DNA of 64,000 nucleotides from Methylotenera sp. (GTDB lineage: Bacteria > Pseudomonadota > Gammaproteobacteria > Burkholderiales > Methylophilaceae), in NCBI GenBank assembly GCA_009693255.1, contig SHXQ01000001.1, forward strand, positions 98,511 to 162,510, given 5' to 3'. Made by a program: the position numbers and the translations under genes. The notes under the pieces were generated by a model, which had not been told where the DNA came from, did no database searches, and worked only from the letters and a program-made list of their open reading frames with translations. Below are positions 27,912 to 37,770 of the stretch, one piece after another; the first letter of the stretch is position 1; each line of letters opens with the position of its first letter.

Positions 27912-30900
27912 TTAGCTTAAATTTGGCGCTAACCAACGTTCTAAATACGCTTGAGTTAAGCCTCTGCGTTTTGCCGTATCCAACAACTGGTCTTCAGCGA
28001 TTTTATCCACACTAAAATATTTAGCTTCGGCATGGGAAAAATAAAAGCCGGACACGGCAGCACCTGGCGTCATGGCAAATGATTCGGTGAGATGCATATC
28101 GATGGTTTCGCATTGCAAGAGGTTAAACATATCAGGTTTTACCGTGTGGTCTGGGCAAGCGGGGTAGCCAGGCGCAGGCCTAATGCCTTGATATTGCTCT
28201 TTAATCAGTGCGGATTTTTCTAAATTCTCATTGGCGGCATAGCCCCAAAAATCTAGGCGGACGCGCTCATGCAGGTATTCAGCAAAGGCTTCGGCCAATC
28301 GATCTGCCAGTGCTTTTAGTAAAATACTGCTGTAATCGTCATGGGCATCTTCGAATTTTTTGACATATTTCTCTATGCCCAGTCCTGCAGTCACGGCGAA
28401 TAGGCCGATGTAATCTGGCGTGCTAGTCGCTTTGGGGGCAATGAAATCTGCCAAGCATTGGTTAGGGCGAGCGATGCCGTCTATGACAGGTTTTACCGTT
28501 TGTTGGCGCATGCCGTAATAGGTGAAAGCAATTTTACTGCGTGTTTCATCGGTGTAAATTTCAATATCATCGTCATTTACCATGTTAGCCGGCAGTAAGG
28601 CAAGCACGCCATTGGCAGTTAGCCAGCGACCGTCGATAATTTTTTTAAGCATGGCTTGTGCCTCGCTGAATAAATTACTGGCAGTTGCACCTACCACTTT
28701 ATCGCTCAAAATGGCCGGGTAGAAGCCGGCTAAATCCCAAGTTTGGAAGAATGGCGTCCAATCTATGTATTGCGCAATAATACTGAGATCAACATTTTTT
28801 ATTTCACGCCGACCAATAAATTTAGGCTTCAGCGGCGTGTTGATGCCAGTGAAAGATAGTTTGGCTTTGTTGGCACGCGCTTCTTTAATAGTCAACATAG
28901 GCGTGCCTTTTTTATTGGCATGTTGCGCGCGAGCTTTTTCGTAATCAGCGGCGATTTCATCAATGTAAGCATCACGCGTATCTATGGTGAGTAGCGATTG
29001 CATGACGGAAACTGAACGAGAAGCATCTGCCACATAAATAATAGGGCCGTCGTAATGCGGGGCAATTTTCACTGCGGTGTGCGCGCGCGAACAAGTGGCA
29101 CCACCAATTAAAAGAGGCATTTTCACGGCTCTAAAATACGGGTCACGCTGCATTTCTTTGGCGATATGGGTCATTTCTTCTAGTGACGGTGTAATCAAAC
29201 CTGACAAGCCAATAATGTCAGCATTCTCAGCTTTAGCCATCGCTAAAATCTCGGCCGCCGGCACCATGACGCCCATATTGACTATTTCAAAGTTATTGCA
29301 CTGCAACACCACGGAGACGATATTTTTACCAATGTCATGCACATCGCCCTTAACCGTGGCGATCACCATTTTTCCTTTAGGTTTAGCTTTGAACCCCGTA
29401 CGTTTTTCATCAGCCGCTTTTTCAGCTTCAATAAACGGAATCAAATGTGCCACGGCTTGCTTCATGACCCGCGCTGACTTTACCACTTGCGGTAAAAACA
29501 TTTTACCTTGCCCAAACAAGTCGCCAACGATATTCATGCCATCCATCAACGGGCCCTCTATGACATGAATGGGTCTGCCGCCACTTTTTTCGACCGCCGC
29601 CCGCGCTTGTTCGGTGTCTTCCACAATAAAGTCAGTAATACCATGCACCATGGCGTGGCTTAAGCGCTTCTCTACTGGGGTAGGGGCATCAGCCGTGCCG
29701 CGCCATTCTAGGGTAGCAGCTTCTTTTTTCCCTCCTGCGACTAGGCTGCCGGCAATTTCAATCATGCGCTCGGTAGCCGCCAATGGATTATTCGTATCGA
29801 TGATACGGTTTAATACCACATTCTCAACGCACTCTCTTAGCTCTGGTGTTAACTCGTCATAAACGCCCATCATGCCCGCATTGACAATGCCCATGGTCAT
29901 GCCCGCTTTAATCGCGTGGTATAAAAATACCGTGTGTATGGCTTCACGCGCAGGGTCATTGCCTCTAAAGCTGAAACTTACATTTGAAACGCCACCTGAA
30001 ATTTTGGCATGCGGTAGATGTTGCTTAATCCAACGGGTAGCTTCAATAAAGTCCACCGCGTAGTTGTTGTGTTCTTCAATGCCGGTGGCAATGGCAAAAA
30101 TATTGGGGTCAAAAATAATGTCTTCAGCAGGAAAGTTGATGCCGACTAATAAATCATAAGCCCGCTGGCAAATCTCAGTTTTACGGGCAAATGTATCTGC
30201 TTGGCCTTTTTCATCAAACGCCATGACAATGACCGCAGCGCCGTAACGGCGACACAGTTTGGCTTGGCGTAAAAATTCGACTTCACCTTCTTTCATGGAG
30301 ATTGAGTTAACAATCGCTTTGCCTTGCACACATTTCAAACCGGCCTCAATGACAGACCACTTGCTGGAGTCGATCATAATTGGCACACGGGCAATATCAG
30401 GTTCAGAGGCAATTAAATTCAAAAAATGCGTCATGGCTTTAACGGCATCTAGCATGCCTTCATCCATGTTAATGTCGATTACTTGCGCGCCGTTTTCTAC
30501 TTGCTGACGGGCGACAGTTAAAGCTTCATCGTATTGTTCGTTAATAATCATGCGCGCAAATGCTTTACTGCCGGTGACATTGGTGCGCTCACCGACGTTG
30601 ACAAACAAGGCGCTTTCATCAATGATAAATGGCTCTAAACCTGACAGCTTGAGTGTTTGTGGCATTACAGGCGGTGTGCGTGGCGCTATATCTCTAATTT
30701 CATTGTAGATGGCGTTGATATGGGCCGGTGTCGTACCGCAACAACCACCAGCGATATTCAAAAAGCCGCTGGTCGCAAATTCTTTGACTAGGCTTGAGGT
30801 CACGTCTGGCGTTTCATCAAAGCCGGTATCCGACATTGGGTTAGGCAAGCCGGCATTGGGGTAAATGCAGACAAAAGTATCGGCTATTTTTGAAAGCTCT

Positions 30901-31706
30901 TCCACATAAGGTCGCATCAGCGTGGCGCCTAATGCACAATTTAAGCCTATGGTCAGTGGTTTTGCATGACGTACGGAATGCCAAAATGCTGTCACTGTTT
31001 GACCAGATAAAATGCGGCCAGAGGCGTCGGTGACGGTGCCTGAAATCATGATGGGCAAGCGTAAGCCTGATTCTTCAAAGAAGGTATCAATGGCAAATAA
31101 TGCTGCTTTGCAGTTCAGCGTATCAAAAATGGTTTCCACCATTAAAATATCTGCCCCGCCTTCAACCAGCGCGCACGCTTGTTCTAAGTAGGCGGTGACT
31201 AATTGGTCAAAGTTGACATTACGCGCAGCGGGGTCATTCACATCAGGCGAAATGCTGGCCGTTTTAGGCGTAGGGCCTAAGGTCCCCGCCACGAAGCGCG
31301 GCTTATCTGCGGTGCTATACTTTTCGCATGAGGCCTTAGCCAGTTTGGCGGCTTGCACGTTCATTTCATACACCAAATGCGCCATGTGGTAATCATCTTG
31401 CGCCACCGTGGTTGCACCAAAGGTGTTGGTTTCAATAATATCTGCACCAGCGGCGAGATATTTCTCATGAATTTCTTGAATGATATGCGGCTGCGTTAAG
31501 GTCAGTAGCTCGTTGTTTCCTTTGACGAATAGCTCGCGCTGACCTGCGGGTGCGGCAAAGTCGGCGAAACGGTCACTGCGATAATCTGCCTCAGTCAGCT
31601 TGTATTGCTGAATCATAGTACCCATAGCGCCATCTAAAATAAGGATGCGTTTAGCAAGTAAATCCCTAAGGATTGTTTCGGTGGCAGCGGGATTTTTTTG
31701 GTACAT
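27912..31706 (-). CDS. metH: Methionine synthase, cobalamin-dependent
   Basis: ATG 31706 ([17 protein letters not shown]) is used instead of the TTG at 31712, giving 1264 residues, a full-length MetH. Domains in order: homocysteine-binding (about 15-340, zinc Cys in [11 protein letters not shown]), methyl-THF binding (about 365-640, [16 protein letters not shown]), cobalamin domain with the cobalt-ligand His in [11 protein letters not shown], and the AdoMet reactivation domain (about 930-1250, [12 protein letters not shown]). It remethylates homocysteine with 5-methyl-THF. No cobalamin riboswitch was recognised in the short upstream region. Confidence 0.97.
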   Translation of the reverse strand: MYQKNPAATETILRDLLAKRILILDGAMGTMIQQYKLTEADYRSDRFADFAAPAGQRELFVKGNNELLTLTQPHIIQEIHEKYLAAGADIIETNTFGATTVAQDDYHMAHLVYEMNVQAAKLAKASCEKYSTADKPRFVAGTLGPTPKTASISPDVNDPAARNVNFDQLVTAYLEQACALVEGGADILMVETIFDTLNCKAALFAIDTFFEESGLRLPIMISGTVTDASGRILSGQTVTAFWHSVRHAKPLTIGLNCALGATLMRPYVEELSKIADTFVCIYPNAGLPNPMSDTGFDETPDVTSSLVKEFATSGFLNIAGGCCGTTPAHINAIYNEIRDIAPRTPPVMPQTLKLSGLEPFIIDESALFVNVGERTNVTGSKAFARMIINEQYDEALTVARQQVENGAQVIDINMDEGMLDAVKAMTHFLNLIASEPDIARVPIMIDSSKWSVIEAGLKCVQGKAIVNSISMKEGEVEFLRQAKLCRRYGAAVIVMAFDEKGQADTFARKTEICQRAYDLLVGINFPAEDIIFDPNIFAIATGIEEHNNYAVDFIEATRWIKQHLPHAKISGGVSNVSFSFRGNDPAREAIHTVFLYHAIKAGMTMGIVNAGMMGVYDELTPELRECVENVVLNRIIDTNNPLAATERMIEIAGSLVAGGKKEAATLEWRGTADAPTPVEKRLSHAMVHGITDFIVEDTEQARAAVEKSGGRPIHVIEGPLMDGMNIVGDLFGQGKMFLPQVVKSARVMKQAVAHLIPFIEAEKAADEKRTGFKAKPKGKMVIATVKGDVHDIGKNIVSVVLQCNNFEIVNMGVMVPAAEILAMAKAENADIIGLSGLITPSLEEMTHIAKEMQRDPYFRAVKMPLLIGGATCSRAHTAVKIAPHYDGPIIYVADASRSVSVMQSLLTIDTRDAYIDEIAADYEKARAQHANKKGTPMLTIKEARANKAKLSFTGINTPLKPKFIGRREIKNVDLSIIAQYIDWTPFFQTWDLAGFYPAILSDKVVGATASNLFSEAQAMLKKIIDGRWLTANGVLALLPANMVNDDDIEIYTDETRSKIAFTYYGMRQQTVKPVIDGIARPNQCLADFIAPKATSTPDYIGLFAVTAGLGIEKYVKKFEDAHDDYSSILLKALADRLAEAFAEYLHERVRLDFWGYAANENLEKSALIKEQYQGIRPAPGYPACPDHTVKPDMFNLLQCETIDMHLTESFAMTPGAAVSGFYFSHAEAKYFSVDKIAEDQLLDTAKRRGLTQAYLERWLAPNLS

Positions 31707-31782
31707 GATCAAGTTTTTTGTGCGTATGAGTAGATGGCGAATTATAACATTGGCTTAGTAGTATTACCTGCGATAGTGTTTG

Positions 31783-32555
31783 TTAGTTATATATCGTGTC
31801 GGTGATACTGAAGGCTTCCACAATATGGGTCGGCTGAATGTTAGTTTCTTCTGTTAAATCACAAATGGTGCGCGCCACTTTTAAGATGCGGTGGTAAGCC
31901 CTGGCGGACAGATTCAGTCGAGATATCGCCGTTTTTAATAGCGTTAACCCAGCTTCGGCCGCCTCGCAATAGCTCTCAATTTCTTTAGTGCCAAGCAAAT
32001 GATTAGACTTACCTTATATCAACTTATTGAACGTCTGTTTTTCTAGAAAGGCGACCGGCTGGTTTGTCCCACTTAGGCAGCATTTGGTTGATTATGTAGA
32101 TTGCAGAAGTGGTTCGCTCACCATGACACGTTACATCAAAATTAGGATGCTCTAAAGCTGACATTCAAACCGCATAATTCTAAATTTAGATCTGTGACAT
32201 AACTTAACACGGTTTTTTACGGATTACCAATGATGAAGTACAGGGCGATTATTAAGTTGGCAGTAAGTAATTTTTAAAGAAAACTGGCTTCCGAGTACAT
32301 TTGTATACACAACCAGATTTCATCGCGTTTAAGATGTGTTGCTGTGTGTTTAAGTCGTACTTAAAATAGCCTCTAACCATCAGAAATTCGCTGCCACTTA
32401 ACGGCAGGCTGAATCGACCTACGTCAAATTAACGCTTAAATAATAGTACGCACTATAGTGAAGCTAGGTAGACCATTGGCAAGGTGCACCTCAACCACTA
32501 CTTCTGGTGCATCCATGCCGCTTAATGCGCGGCTGTGAAGTACGGCTAAACTCAT
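31783..32555 (-). pseudogene. comM: Eroded comM (AAA+ helicase for natural transformation)
   Basis: Both ends of comM survive on the minus strand. The start is at ATG 32555: MSLAVLHSRALSGMDAPEVV then HLANGLPSFTIV, the ComM N-terminus, broken at about 32450. The C-terminus is an open frame 31998-31783 containing AGLTLLKTAISRLNLSARAYHRILKVARTI. The middle, about 1.1 kb in an intact gene with the AAA+ Walker motifs, is replaced by about 450 bp with no recognisable ComM sequence. ComM is a hexameric helicase that helps branch migration of taken-up DNA. Its usual neighbour ubiK is intact next door. Confidence 0.88.
32024..32164 (-). other. Small unidentified ORF inside the comM gap
   Basis: An open frame of 46 codons, ATG to TAA (starts MSALEHPNFDVTCHGERTTS), lies in the part of the comM remnant that has no ComM similarity. 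It is preceded directly by a stop codon and no good ribosome site is seen. A second open stretch of similar size without a start lies at about 32250-32425 on the same strand. I do not recognise either. They may be debris of whatever replaced the middle of comM, or chance ORFs. Confidence 0.2.
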
Positions 32556-32569
32556 TGAGGGCTATGGGT

Positions 32570-32806
32570 TTACTTAATTTGAGCACTTAATTCGCTTAGT
32601 TTTTGTTCTAGCGTCGCCAGCTTTTCACGCGTGGTGCGTAGCACTTCGGTCTGCACATCAAATTCTTCACGCGTCACAAGCTCCATTTTGGTGAATGCGC
32701 CCTTTAATAGTGCATGCATATTCTTTTCAGCATCACCCAAGGGGGAATCTCTGACTACCTCTTTGATTTTATTGGATATTTCATTAAGCTTGTCTGTGCT
32801 AAACAT
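32570..32806 (-). CDS. ubiK: Ubiquinone biosynthesis accessory factor UbiK
   Basis: This 78-residue protein starts MFSTDKLNEISNKIKEVV, has an amphipathic first helix and ends in a coiled coil (LRTTREKLATLEQKLSELSAQI), the layout of the UbiK/YqiC (BMFP) family. UbiK binds UbiJ and supports the soluble ubiquinone-synthesis complex under aerobic conditions. It stands upstream of the dead comM, as is usual in proteobacteria. Confidence 0.92.
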   Translation of the reverse strand: MFSTDKLNEISNKIKEVVRDSPLGDAEKNMHALLKGAFTKMELVTREEFDVQTEVLRTTREKLATLEQKLSELSAQIK

Positions 32807-32915
32807 AGCGTCTCCTTAAGTTTAGTGCTTAGTTTATCAGGTTTTTGCACATAAAGATAAAACTCAAGATCATTCAACATTTACCTATCTTACTGATTGT
32901 AAAAGAAATATTTGT

Positions 32916-32931
32916 TGGCATGCAGCTTGCT
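32916..32931 (+). promoter_or_regulatory. Sigma-54 (-24/-12) promoter of porin-glnK-amtB
   Basis: The sequence tggcatgcagcttgct matches the RpoN consensus TGGCACG-N4-TTGCW with one mismatch. GG (32917-32918) and GC (32929-32930) have the obligatory 10-nt spacing. It lies 57 bp upstream of the porin ATG and in front of glnK-amtB, the classical target of NtrC and sigma-54 under nitrogen limitation. An NtrC half-site-like tgcac lies about 70 bp upstream, but no full site was found. Confidence 0.85.
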
Positions 32932-32987
32932 TACATAATTACCAGTATAGTCTTTTGTTTATTTTAAATTATTCACTAGGGAGAAGT

Positions 32988-33809
32988 ATGATGCGTCAAT
33001 CTTTATTAACACTTGCGGTTTTAAGCGCACTATCGGTACCAACCGTAGTATTTGCTGAAGAAGCAGCAGCACCAGCAGCAGCACCAGCAGCAGCACCAGC
33101 AGCAGCACCAGCCCCGGCTTATACTATTAGCTACAACGTAGGTTTATATAGCCAATACATATTCCGAGGTTTAACGCAAACATCAGAAAAACCAGCGATT
33201 CAAGGTGGCGTGGATTATGCGCATGCCAGTGGTTTTTATGCAGGGGCTTGGGCATCTAACATCAGTTGGCTAGAAGATATGCCAGCATATGACAACTCTA
33301 GCTTAGAGTTAGATTTATATGGTGGCTATGCTAATACTATTGGTGCTACAGGTCTTGGCTACAACGTAGGTGTATTGCAATATATCTATCCGGGCAATAA
33401 AAATTCTGGCATTAAAGCGGCAGAGACAACAGAAGTTTATGGCTCACTTAGCTATAAATGGTTACAAGCTAAAATGTCAGTAGTAGCTTCTAACGGAGCA
33501 TTTACTAGCGCTAAAGCTGATGGCACTTACTATGCCGAGGTAAATGCCAATTACCCGATTGGTGAAACAGGTGTAACCGTCAACGCTCACGTTGGTCGCC
33601 AAGAATTTACAGGCCATACAGGGGCGACTAATAATGACATTTACTCCTATACCGATTGGAAACTTGGTGCCACCAAGGCATTTAGTAATGGTGTGAATGT
33701 GGGTGGCTATTACACAGATACGAATGGTAAAGATGCTGGTTACGCCGCGTATACAGGCGGCAACATTGCAGACAGCACCTTCACTGCGTTCGTACAAAAA
33801 ACGTTCTAA
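32988..33809 (+). CDS. TorF family putative porin (TIGR02001 type)
   Basis: ATG 32988 or 32991 follows an agggag ribosome site; the track start upstream is rejected. About 273 residues: a signal peptide ending VVFAEE, an Ala/Pro spacer of four AAAP units, then an outer-membrane beta-barrel with YNVGLYSQYIFRGLTQTSEKPAIQGGVDY, the family signature, and the terminal Phe of AFVQKTF typical of BAM substrates. It is in line with glnK-amtB behind a sigma-54 promoter, so uptake of a nitrogen compound across the outer membrane is the natural inference. Confidence 0.88.
   Translation: MMRQSLLTLAVLSALSVPTVVFAEEAAAPAAAPAAAPAAAPAPAYTISYNVGLYSQYIFRGLTQTSEKPAIQGGVDYAHASGFYAGAWASNISWLEDMPAYDNSSLELDLYGGYANTIGATGLGYNVGVLQYIYPGNKNSGIKAAETTEVYGSLSYKWLQAKMSVVASNGAFTSAKADGTYYAEVNANYPIGETGVTVNAHVGRQEFTGHTGATNNDIYSYTDWKLGATKAFSNGVNVGGYYTDTNGKDAGYAAYTGGNIADSTFTAFVQKTF
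33063..33110 (+). repeat. Four perfect 12-bp tandem repeats in the porin gene
   Basis: The unit gcagcagcacca occurs four times head to tail, coding AAAP four times between signal peptide and barrel. The unit is a multiple of three, so copy change alters spacer length without a frameshift. Confidence 0.95.
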
Positions 33810-33843
33810 TTTAATTTTGGCAGGCTAAGGCCTGCCTCACTAG

Positions 33844-34191
<348 letters not shown>

Positions 34192-34201
34192 GGGGATGAT
34201 A

Positions 34202-35680
34202 ATGAAAAGAATACTTTCGATATTTGCTTTAGTTGCAACATTGGGCCTGGGCTTTAGCGCTAATACCTACGCTGAAGATACTGCGCTTGCAGCTGATGTA
34301 GCCGTTGTAGTAGCGCCAGTGGCAGTACTTGCACCGGCAACAGCGGAAGCTGCGCCAGCCGTTGCGACACCGGTACCCAACAAGGGTGATACGGCTTGGA
34401 TGTTAATTGCAACGGTACTGGTGACCTTGATGGTGATTCCAGGCTTAGCGTTATTTTATGGTGGTTTAGTACGCCAAAAAAATATGCTGTCTGTCCTCAT
34501 GCAAACCTTTATGATTTTCTCTCTTATGGGTGTTCTGTGGGCTATTTACGGCTACAGCGTTGCTTTCACCGTTGGAAATCCGTTCTTTGGTGGTTTCGGC
34601 AAAGCCTTCTTATTAGGCATCACCCCTGACTCAGTGGCCGCAACTTTTAGTAAAGGGATAGTTATTCCTGAGTTGGTGTTTGTGGCTTTCCAACTGACTT
34701 TTGCCGCCATCACGCCAGCACTGATCATTGGTGCCTTTGCTGAACGCATGAAGTTCTCTGCTATTTTGGCATTCATGGTGTTGTGGTTCACATTTGCCTA
34801 CTTACCAATGGCTCACATGGTTTGGTATTGGGATGGTCCTGATGCGATTACTGATGCAAAATCACTTGAAACTGTCATGGCTAACGCTGGCTGGCTATGG
34901 GCTAAAGGTGCACTAGACTTTGCCGGTGGTACAGTTGTACATATCAATGCGGGTGTTGCGGGTTTAGTCGGTGCCATCATGGTTGGCAAGCGTATCGGTT
35001 ACGGTAAAGAAGCCATGACCCCACATAGCCTCACATTAACCATGGTCGGTGCAGCACTACTATGGGTAGGTTGGTTTGGTTTCAATGCTGGTTCTAACTT
35101 AGAAGCTAACGGCTACGCAGCATTGGCTTTGGTTAACACCATGATTGCAACGGGTGCAGCAACATTGTCATGGGCATTTGCTGAATGGTTCTTAAAAGGT
35201 AAACCATCGATGTTAGGTGCGGCTTCTGGTGCAGTTGCCGGCTTGGTCGCGATTACCCCAGCATGCGGTTTTGTAGGCCCTATGGGTGCTATCGTCATCG
35301 GCTTGTTGGTTTCACCAATCTGCTACTTCTTTGTGGCAAAAGTGAAATACATGCTGGGTTACGATGATGCGCTAGATGTATTTGGTGTACATGCAATCGG
35401 CGGTATCTTTGGTGCGCTAGCTACCGGTGTATTTGTAAACCCTGCGCTTGGTGGCATGGGCGTGTATGACTACGTGGCTAATGCAGTTGGTACTTATGAC
35501 TTTGCTGCACAGATGACGGCTCAAGCATACGCTGTAGGTACGGCTATCGTGTTGTCTGCAGTGGTGTCAGTGATTGCTTTCAAACTGGTGGACGTTGTCA
35601 TCGGTTTGCGTGTATCTGAAGACTTTGAACGTGAAGGATTAGATACAGCTGAGCATGGGGAACGTGCTTACCACGCTTAA
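34202..35680 (+). CDS. amtB: Ammonium transporter AmtB
   Basis: ATG 34202 follows aagggg at proper distance; the track start inside glnK is rejected. This gives 492 residues with a cleavable signal peptide (to TYA), an Ala/Pro/Val-rich linker and eleven membrane helices. The twin-histidine pore residues are in HINAGVAGLVGAIMVG and DVFGVHAIGGIFG, and GGLVRQKNMLS fits the family. It moves ammonium inward and is gated by GlnK. A strong terminator follows. Confidence 0.96.
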   Translation: MKRILSIFALVATLGLGFSANTYAEDTALAADVAVVVAPVAVLAPATAEAAPAVATPVPNKGDTAWMLIATVLVTLMVIPGLALFYGGLVRQKNMLSVLMQTFMIFSLMGVLWAIYGYSVAFTVGNPFFGGFGKAFLLGITPDSVAATFSKGIVIPELVFVAFQLTFAAITPALIIGAFAERMKFSAILAFMVLWFTFAYLPMAHMVWYWDGPDAITDAKSLETVMANAGWLWAKGALDFAGGTVVHINAGVAGLVGAIMVGKRIGYGKEAMTPHSLTLTMVGAALLWVGWFGFNAGSNLEANGYAALALVNTMIATGAATLSWAFAEWFLKGKPSMLGAASGAVAGLVAITPACGFVGPMGAIVIGLLVSPICYFFVAKVKYMLGYDDALDVFGVHAIGGIFGALATGVFVNPALGGMGVYDYVANAVGTYDFAAQMTAQAYAVGTAIVLSAVVSVIAFKLVDVVIGLRVSEDFEREGLDTAEHGERAYHA

Positions 35681-35693
35681 TTAAGGGTCTAGC

Positions 35694-35727
35694 AAATAAA
35701 AAGGACGCCTAGGCGTCCTTTTTATTT
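35694..35727. terminator. Bidirectional terminator between amtB and lgt
   Basis: The perfect palindrome aaataaaaaggacgcc / ggcgtcctttttattt, with a 2-nt centre, has A-tract and T-tract on the two sides, so it can stop both amtB and the converging lgt transcripts. Confidence 0.93.
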
Positions 35728-35786
35728 GTACCGTAGAAGTTTTAAACTTGGTCTATTACAAGCAGAAATCTAGCTAAATAAAAAAG

Positions 35787-36578
35787 CTAAGCAAATCTTT
35801 TTTTCCGTGCTTGAAACCACAACCAAACACCCAATAGCAGCATAGGCAAACTTAACCATTGCCCCATGCTAAGTCCCATAGACAGTAAACCTAAGTAACT
35901 GTCAGGTTCACGGGTATATTCCGCCACAAATCTAAAACTACCATAGCCCATGAGAAATAAAGCTGAAATTGCGCCAGTCTCTTTGGGCTTAGAGGTATAA
36001 ATCCAAAGGATTAGAAATAGAACAATTCCTTCAAGCGCAAATTCGTAAAGTTGTGAGGGGTGACGTAATAAATGATCCACTTTAGGAAATACCATGCCAT
36101 ATTCGGCATTGGTCACGCGTCCCCATAGTTCGCCGTTGATAAAGTTGCCCATGCGTCCAGCACCTAAGCCAATCGGTACTAATGGTGCTACAAAGTCCAT
36201 AATACTTAACCATTTCAAGCGATACTTGCGCGCAAAAAGCCACATGGCAACCAATACGCCTAAAAAGCCGCCATGAAAACTCATGCCGCCTTGCCATACC
36301 GCTAAAATTTCAGCAGGGTGCTGTACAAAATAACTGAATTGGTAAAACAGCACATAACCTAAACGACCACCTAAGATGACGCCTAAGGCGCCAAAAAAAA
36401 GTGCGTCATCAAGCATCGGTATCGTCCAGCCATGCCATGTGCGATGGTTAATTTGCCATTTACCTAAAGCTAAAAAAGCTAAAAAACCAATCAAATACAT
36501 GAGGCCGTACCAGTGAATACCAAAGGCGCCGAGGTGTATTGCAATAGGGTCAAACTGTGGGTGAACAAACATGAGCAT
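35787..36578 (-). CDS. lgt: Prolipoprotein diacylglyceryl transferase
   Basis: This protein of 263 residues (261 if the second ATG, 36572, is used) has seven membrane helices. It has the Lgt signature [27 protein letters not shown] with the catalytic His region, and [11 protein letters not shown]. It attaches diacylglycerol to the lipobox Cys of prolipoproteins such as RlpA, ApbE and LptM in this window. Confidence 0.96.
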   Translation of the reverse strand: MLMFVHPQFDPIAIHLGAFGIHWYGLMYLIGFLAFLALGKWQINHRTWHGWTIPMLDDALFFGALGVILGGRLGYVLFYQFSYFVQHPAEILAVWQGGMSFHGGFLGVLVAMWLFARKYRLKWLSIMDFVAPLVPIGLGAGRMGNFINGELWGRVTNAEYGMVFPKVDHLLRHPSQLYEFALEGIVLFLILWIYTSKPKETGAISALFLMGYGSFRFVAEYTREPDSYLGLLSMGLSMGQWLSLPMLLLGVWLWFQARKKRFA

Positions 36579-36753
36579 TTAGGCAGATAAGTAAAAGCTG
36601 GATTTTACCTAAGTTTTAATGGATAAAGCTTTAAATAAAATAATAATGAGCAACTAGCTTACTGCTGAGGTGTTGTAATTTACCTGGCTTGAGGGCGAAT
36701 TGGGCGGCGCGCATGGTTGATGCATAGCTGAAGGCAATCAGCCTATTAAATAG
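36579..36753 (-). other. Intergenic stretch between lgt and the DUF2322 gene
   Basis: No gene, promoter or terminator could be supported. A 37-codon open frame ending KLVAHYYFI-stop exists on the minus strand without a start codon near its beginning; it is more likely chance than a gene remnant. Confidence 0.4.
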
Positions 36754-37077
36754 TTAAGTATTACTCTCCGTAACCTTTACCGTAAGTGGCTGTTCATCTT
36801 CCAGAAGATTCAACAATCGATCTACGTTCGGGTGTTTGCCGGGACAGTTTTCTGCATCACTGGTGTGTTCAGAAAACAGGCTTAAGCCTTCTACCGCAGC
36901 ATCTAAAGAGATTTCACCATACATGCGATACAGGTGGTAGTAAACCTTAACCGAGCCTTGGCTACCAGGTTTGTTTTCTATAACACCGGCAGGGCTGCCA
37001 TCGCCATTAAAAAATTCAATACGCTGCACGTGAGTGGCGTCCTCAAGCGTTTGTAATACATCACTAAATTTCTGCAT
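36754..37077 (-). CDS. DUF2322 family protein
   Basis: This 107-residue protein with IEFFNGDGSPAGVIENKPG, VYYHLYRMYGEISLDAAVEGL and FSEHTSDAENCPGKHPNVDRLL resembles the DUF2322 family found mainly in betaproteobacteria. No membrane segment or signal is seen; it should be cytoplasmic. Its function is unknown. It lies 14 bp downstream of coq7 on the same strand, so they are probably co-transcribed. Confidence 0.7.
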   Translation of the reverse strand: MQKFSDVLQTLEDATHVQRIEFFNGDGSPAGVIENKPGSQGSVKVYYHLYRMYGEISLDAAVEGLSLFSEHTSDAENCPGKHPNVDRLLNLLEDEQPLTVKVTESNT

Positions 37078-37091
37078 TGAATACTTACCTT

Positions 37092-37721
37092 TTATAAATA
37101 GTAGGTTGATGTGGTCATCAACTTTGATACTTGTTGCATTAAAAAATTGACTGGTAATGGCAGTTTAGCTGCGCCAAGCTTCTGAGCTTCTAAGGCATGT
37201 TTGGCTTCATCTAACTGCATTTGAGTAACAATTTTTCGGGTTTTTTGGTCCGATAGTGGTAATTGATCAAGGTGACTAGCTAAGTGCGCCCCGACCTGTT
37301 TTTCTGTTTCTGCCACAAACCCCAGGCTCCATTGATCACCAAGTGCACCAGCAATGGCACCTATTGTGAACGAAGCGGTGTAAAAAATAGGGTTGAGTAA
37401 GCTGGTGTGGCTACCAAGTTGTGCAATACGGGTTTCGCACCAAGCTAAATGTTCGGTTTCTTCAGCAGCGGCTTGCTTTAATGACGCACTGATTTGTGGA
37501 TTATGAGCGGTGAGCGCTTGACCACTATATAAGGCCTGCGCGCAAACTTCACCGCTATGATTCACGCGCATCAATGCGCCAGCCTGTTTCTTTTCACGAT
37601 CAGTTAAATCGGCTTCAGCAATGTCTGCATCTGGATGCGTGCGTATGCTACACGGCTTAGTCAGCAGTGTGCGTAAGCCGATATCAAATTCAACAATCAA
37701 GGTATCTAATCTAGTCAACAT
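37092..37721 (-). CDS. coq7: 3-demethoxyubiquinol 3-hydroxylase (Coq7 type)
   Basis: This 209-residue di-iron carboxylate protein has ligands visible in MRVNHSGEVCAQAL, AAEEETEHLAW-like ETEHLAWCETR, ETEKQVGAHLASHL and QLDEAKHALEAQ (the ExxH pairs). It performs the late C6 hydroxylation of ubiquinone synthesis in place of UbiF. With ubiK elsewhere in the window it supports an aerobic ubiquinone-based respiratory chain. Confidence 0.93.
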   Translation of the reverse strand: MLTRLDTLIVEFDIGLRTLLTKPCSIRTHPDADIAEADLTDREKKQAGALMRVNHSGEVCAQALYSGQALTAHNPQISASLKQAAAEETEHLAWCETRIAQLGSHTSLLNPIFYTASFTIGAIAGALGDQWSLGFVAETEKQVGAHLASHLDQLPLSDQKTRKIVTQMQLDEAKHALEAQKLGAAKLPLPVNFLMQQVSKLMTTSTYYL

Positions 37722-37770
37722 GGCTATAGTTTACGCTCAAATTACTTGGCTAAAGCAGTATTTGTCTCTC

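Noticed and set aside
29077-29568. 163-codon ORF on the plus strand inside metH
   Set aside because: Antisense shadow of a fully conserved metH region; no ribosome site and no recognisable protein.
32884-32896. ttac-N5-gtaa upstream of the porin as a third member of the TTACA-N4-TGTAA set
   Set aside because: Spacing is one base shorter and the inner A/T pair does not match.
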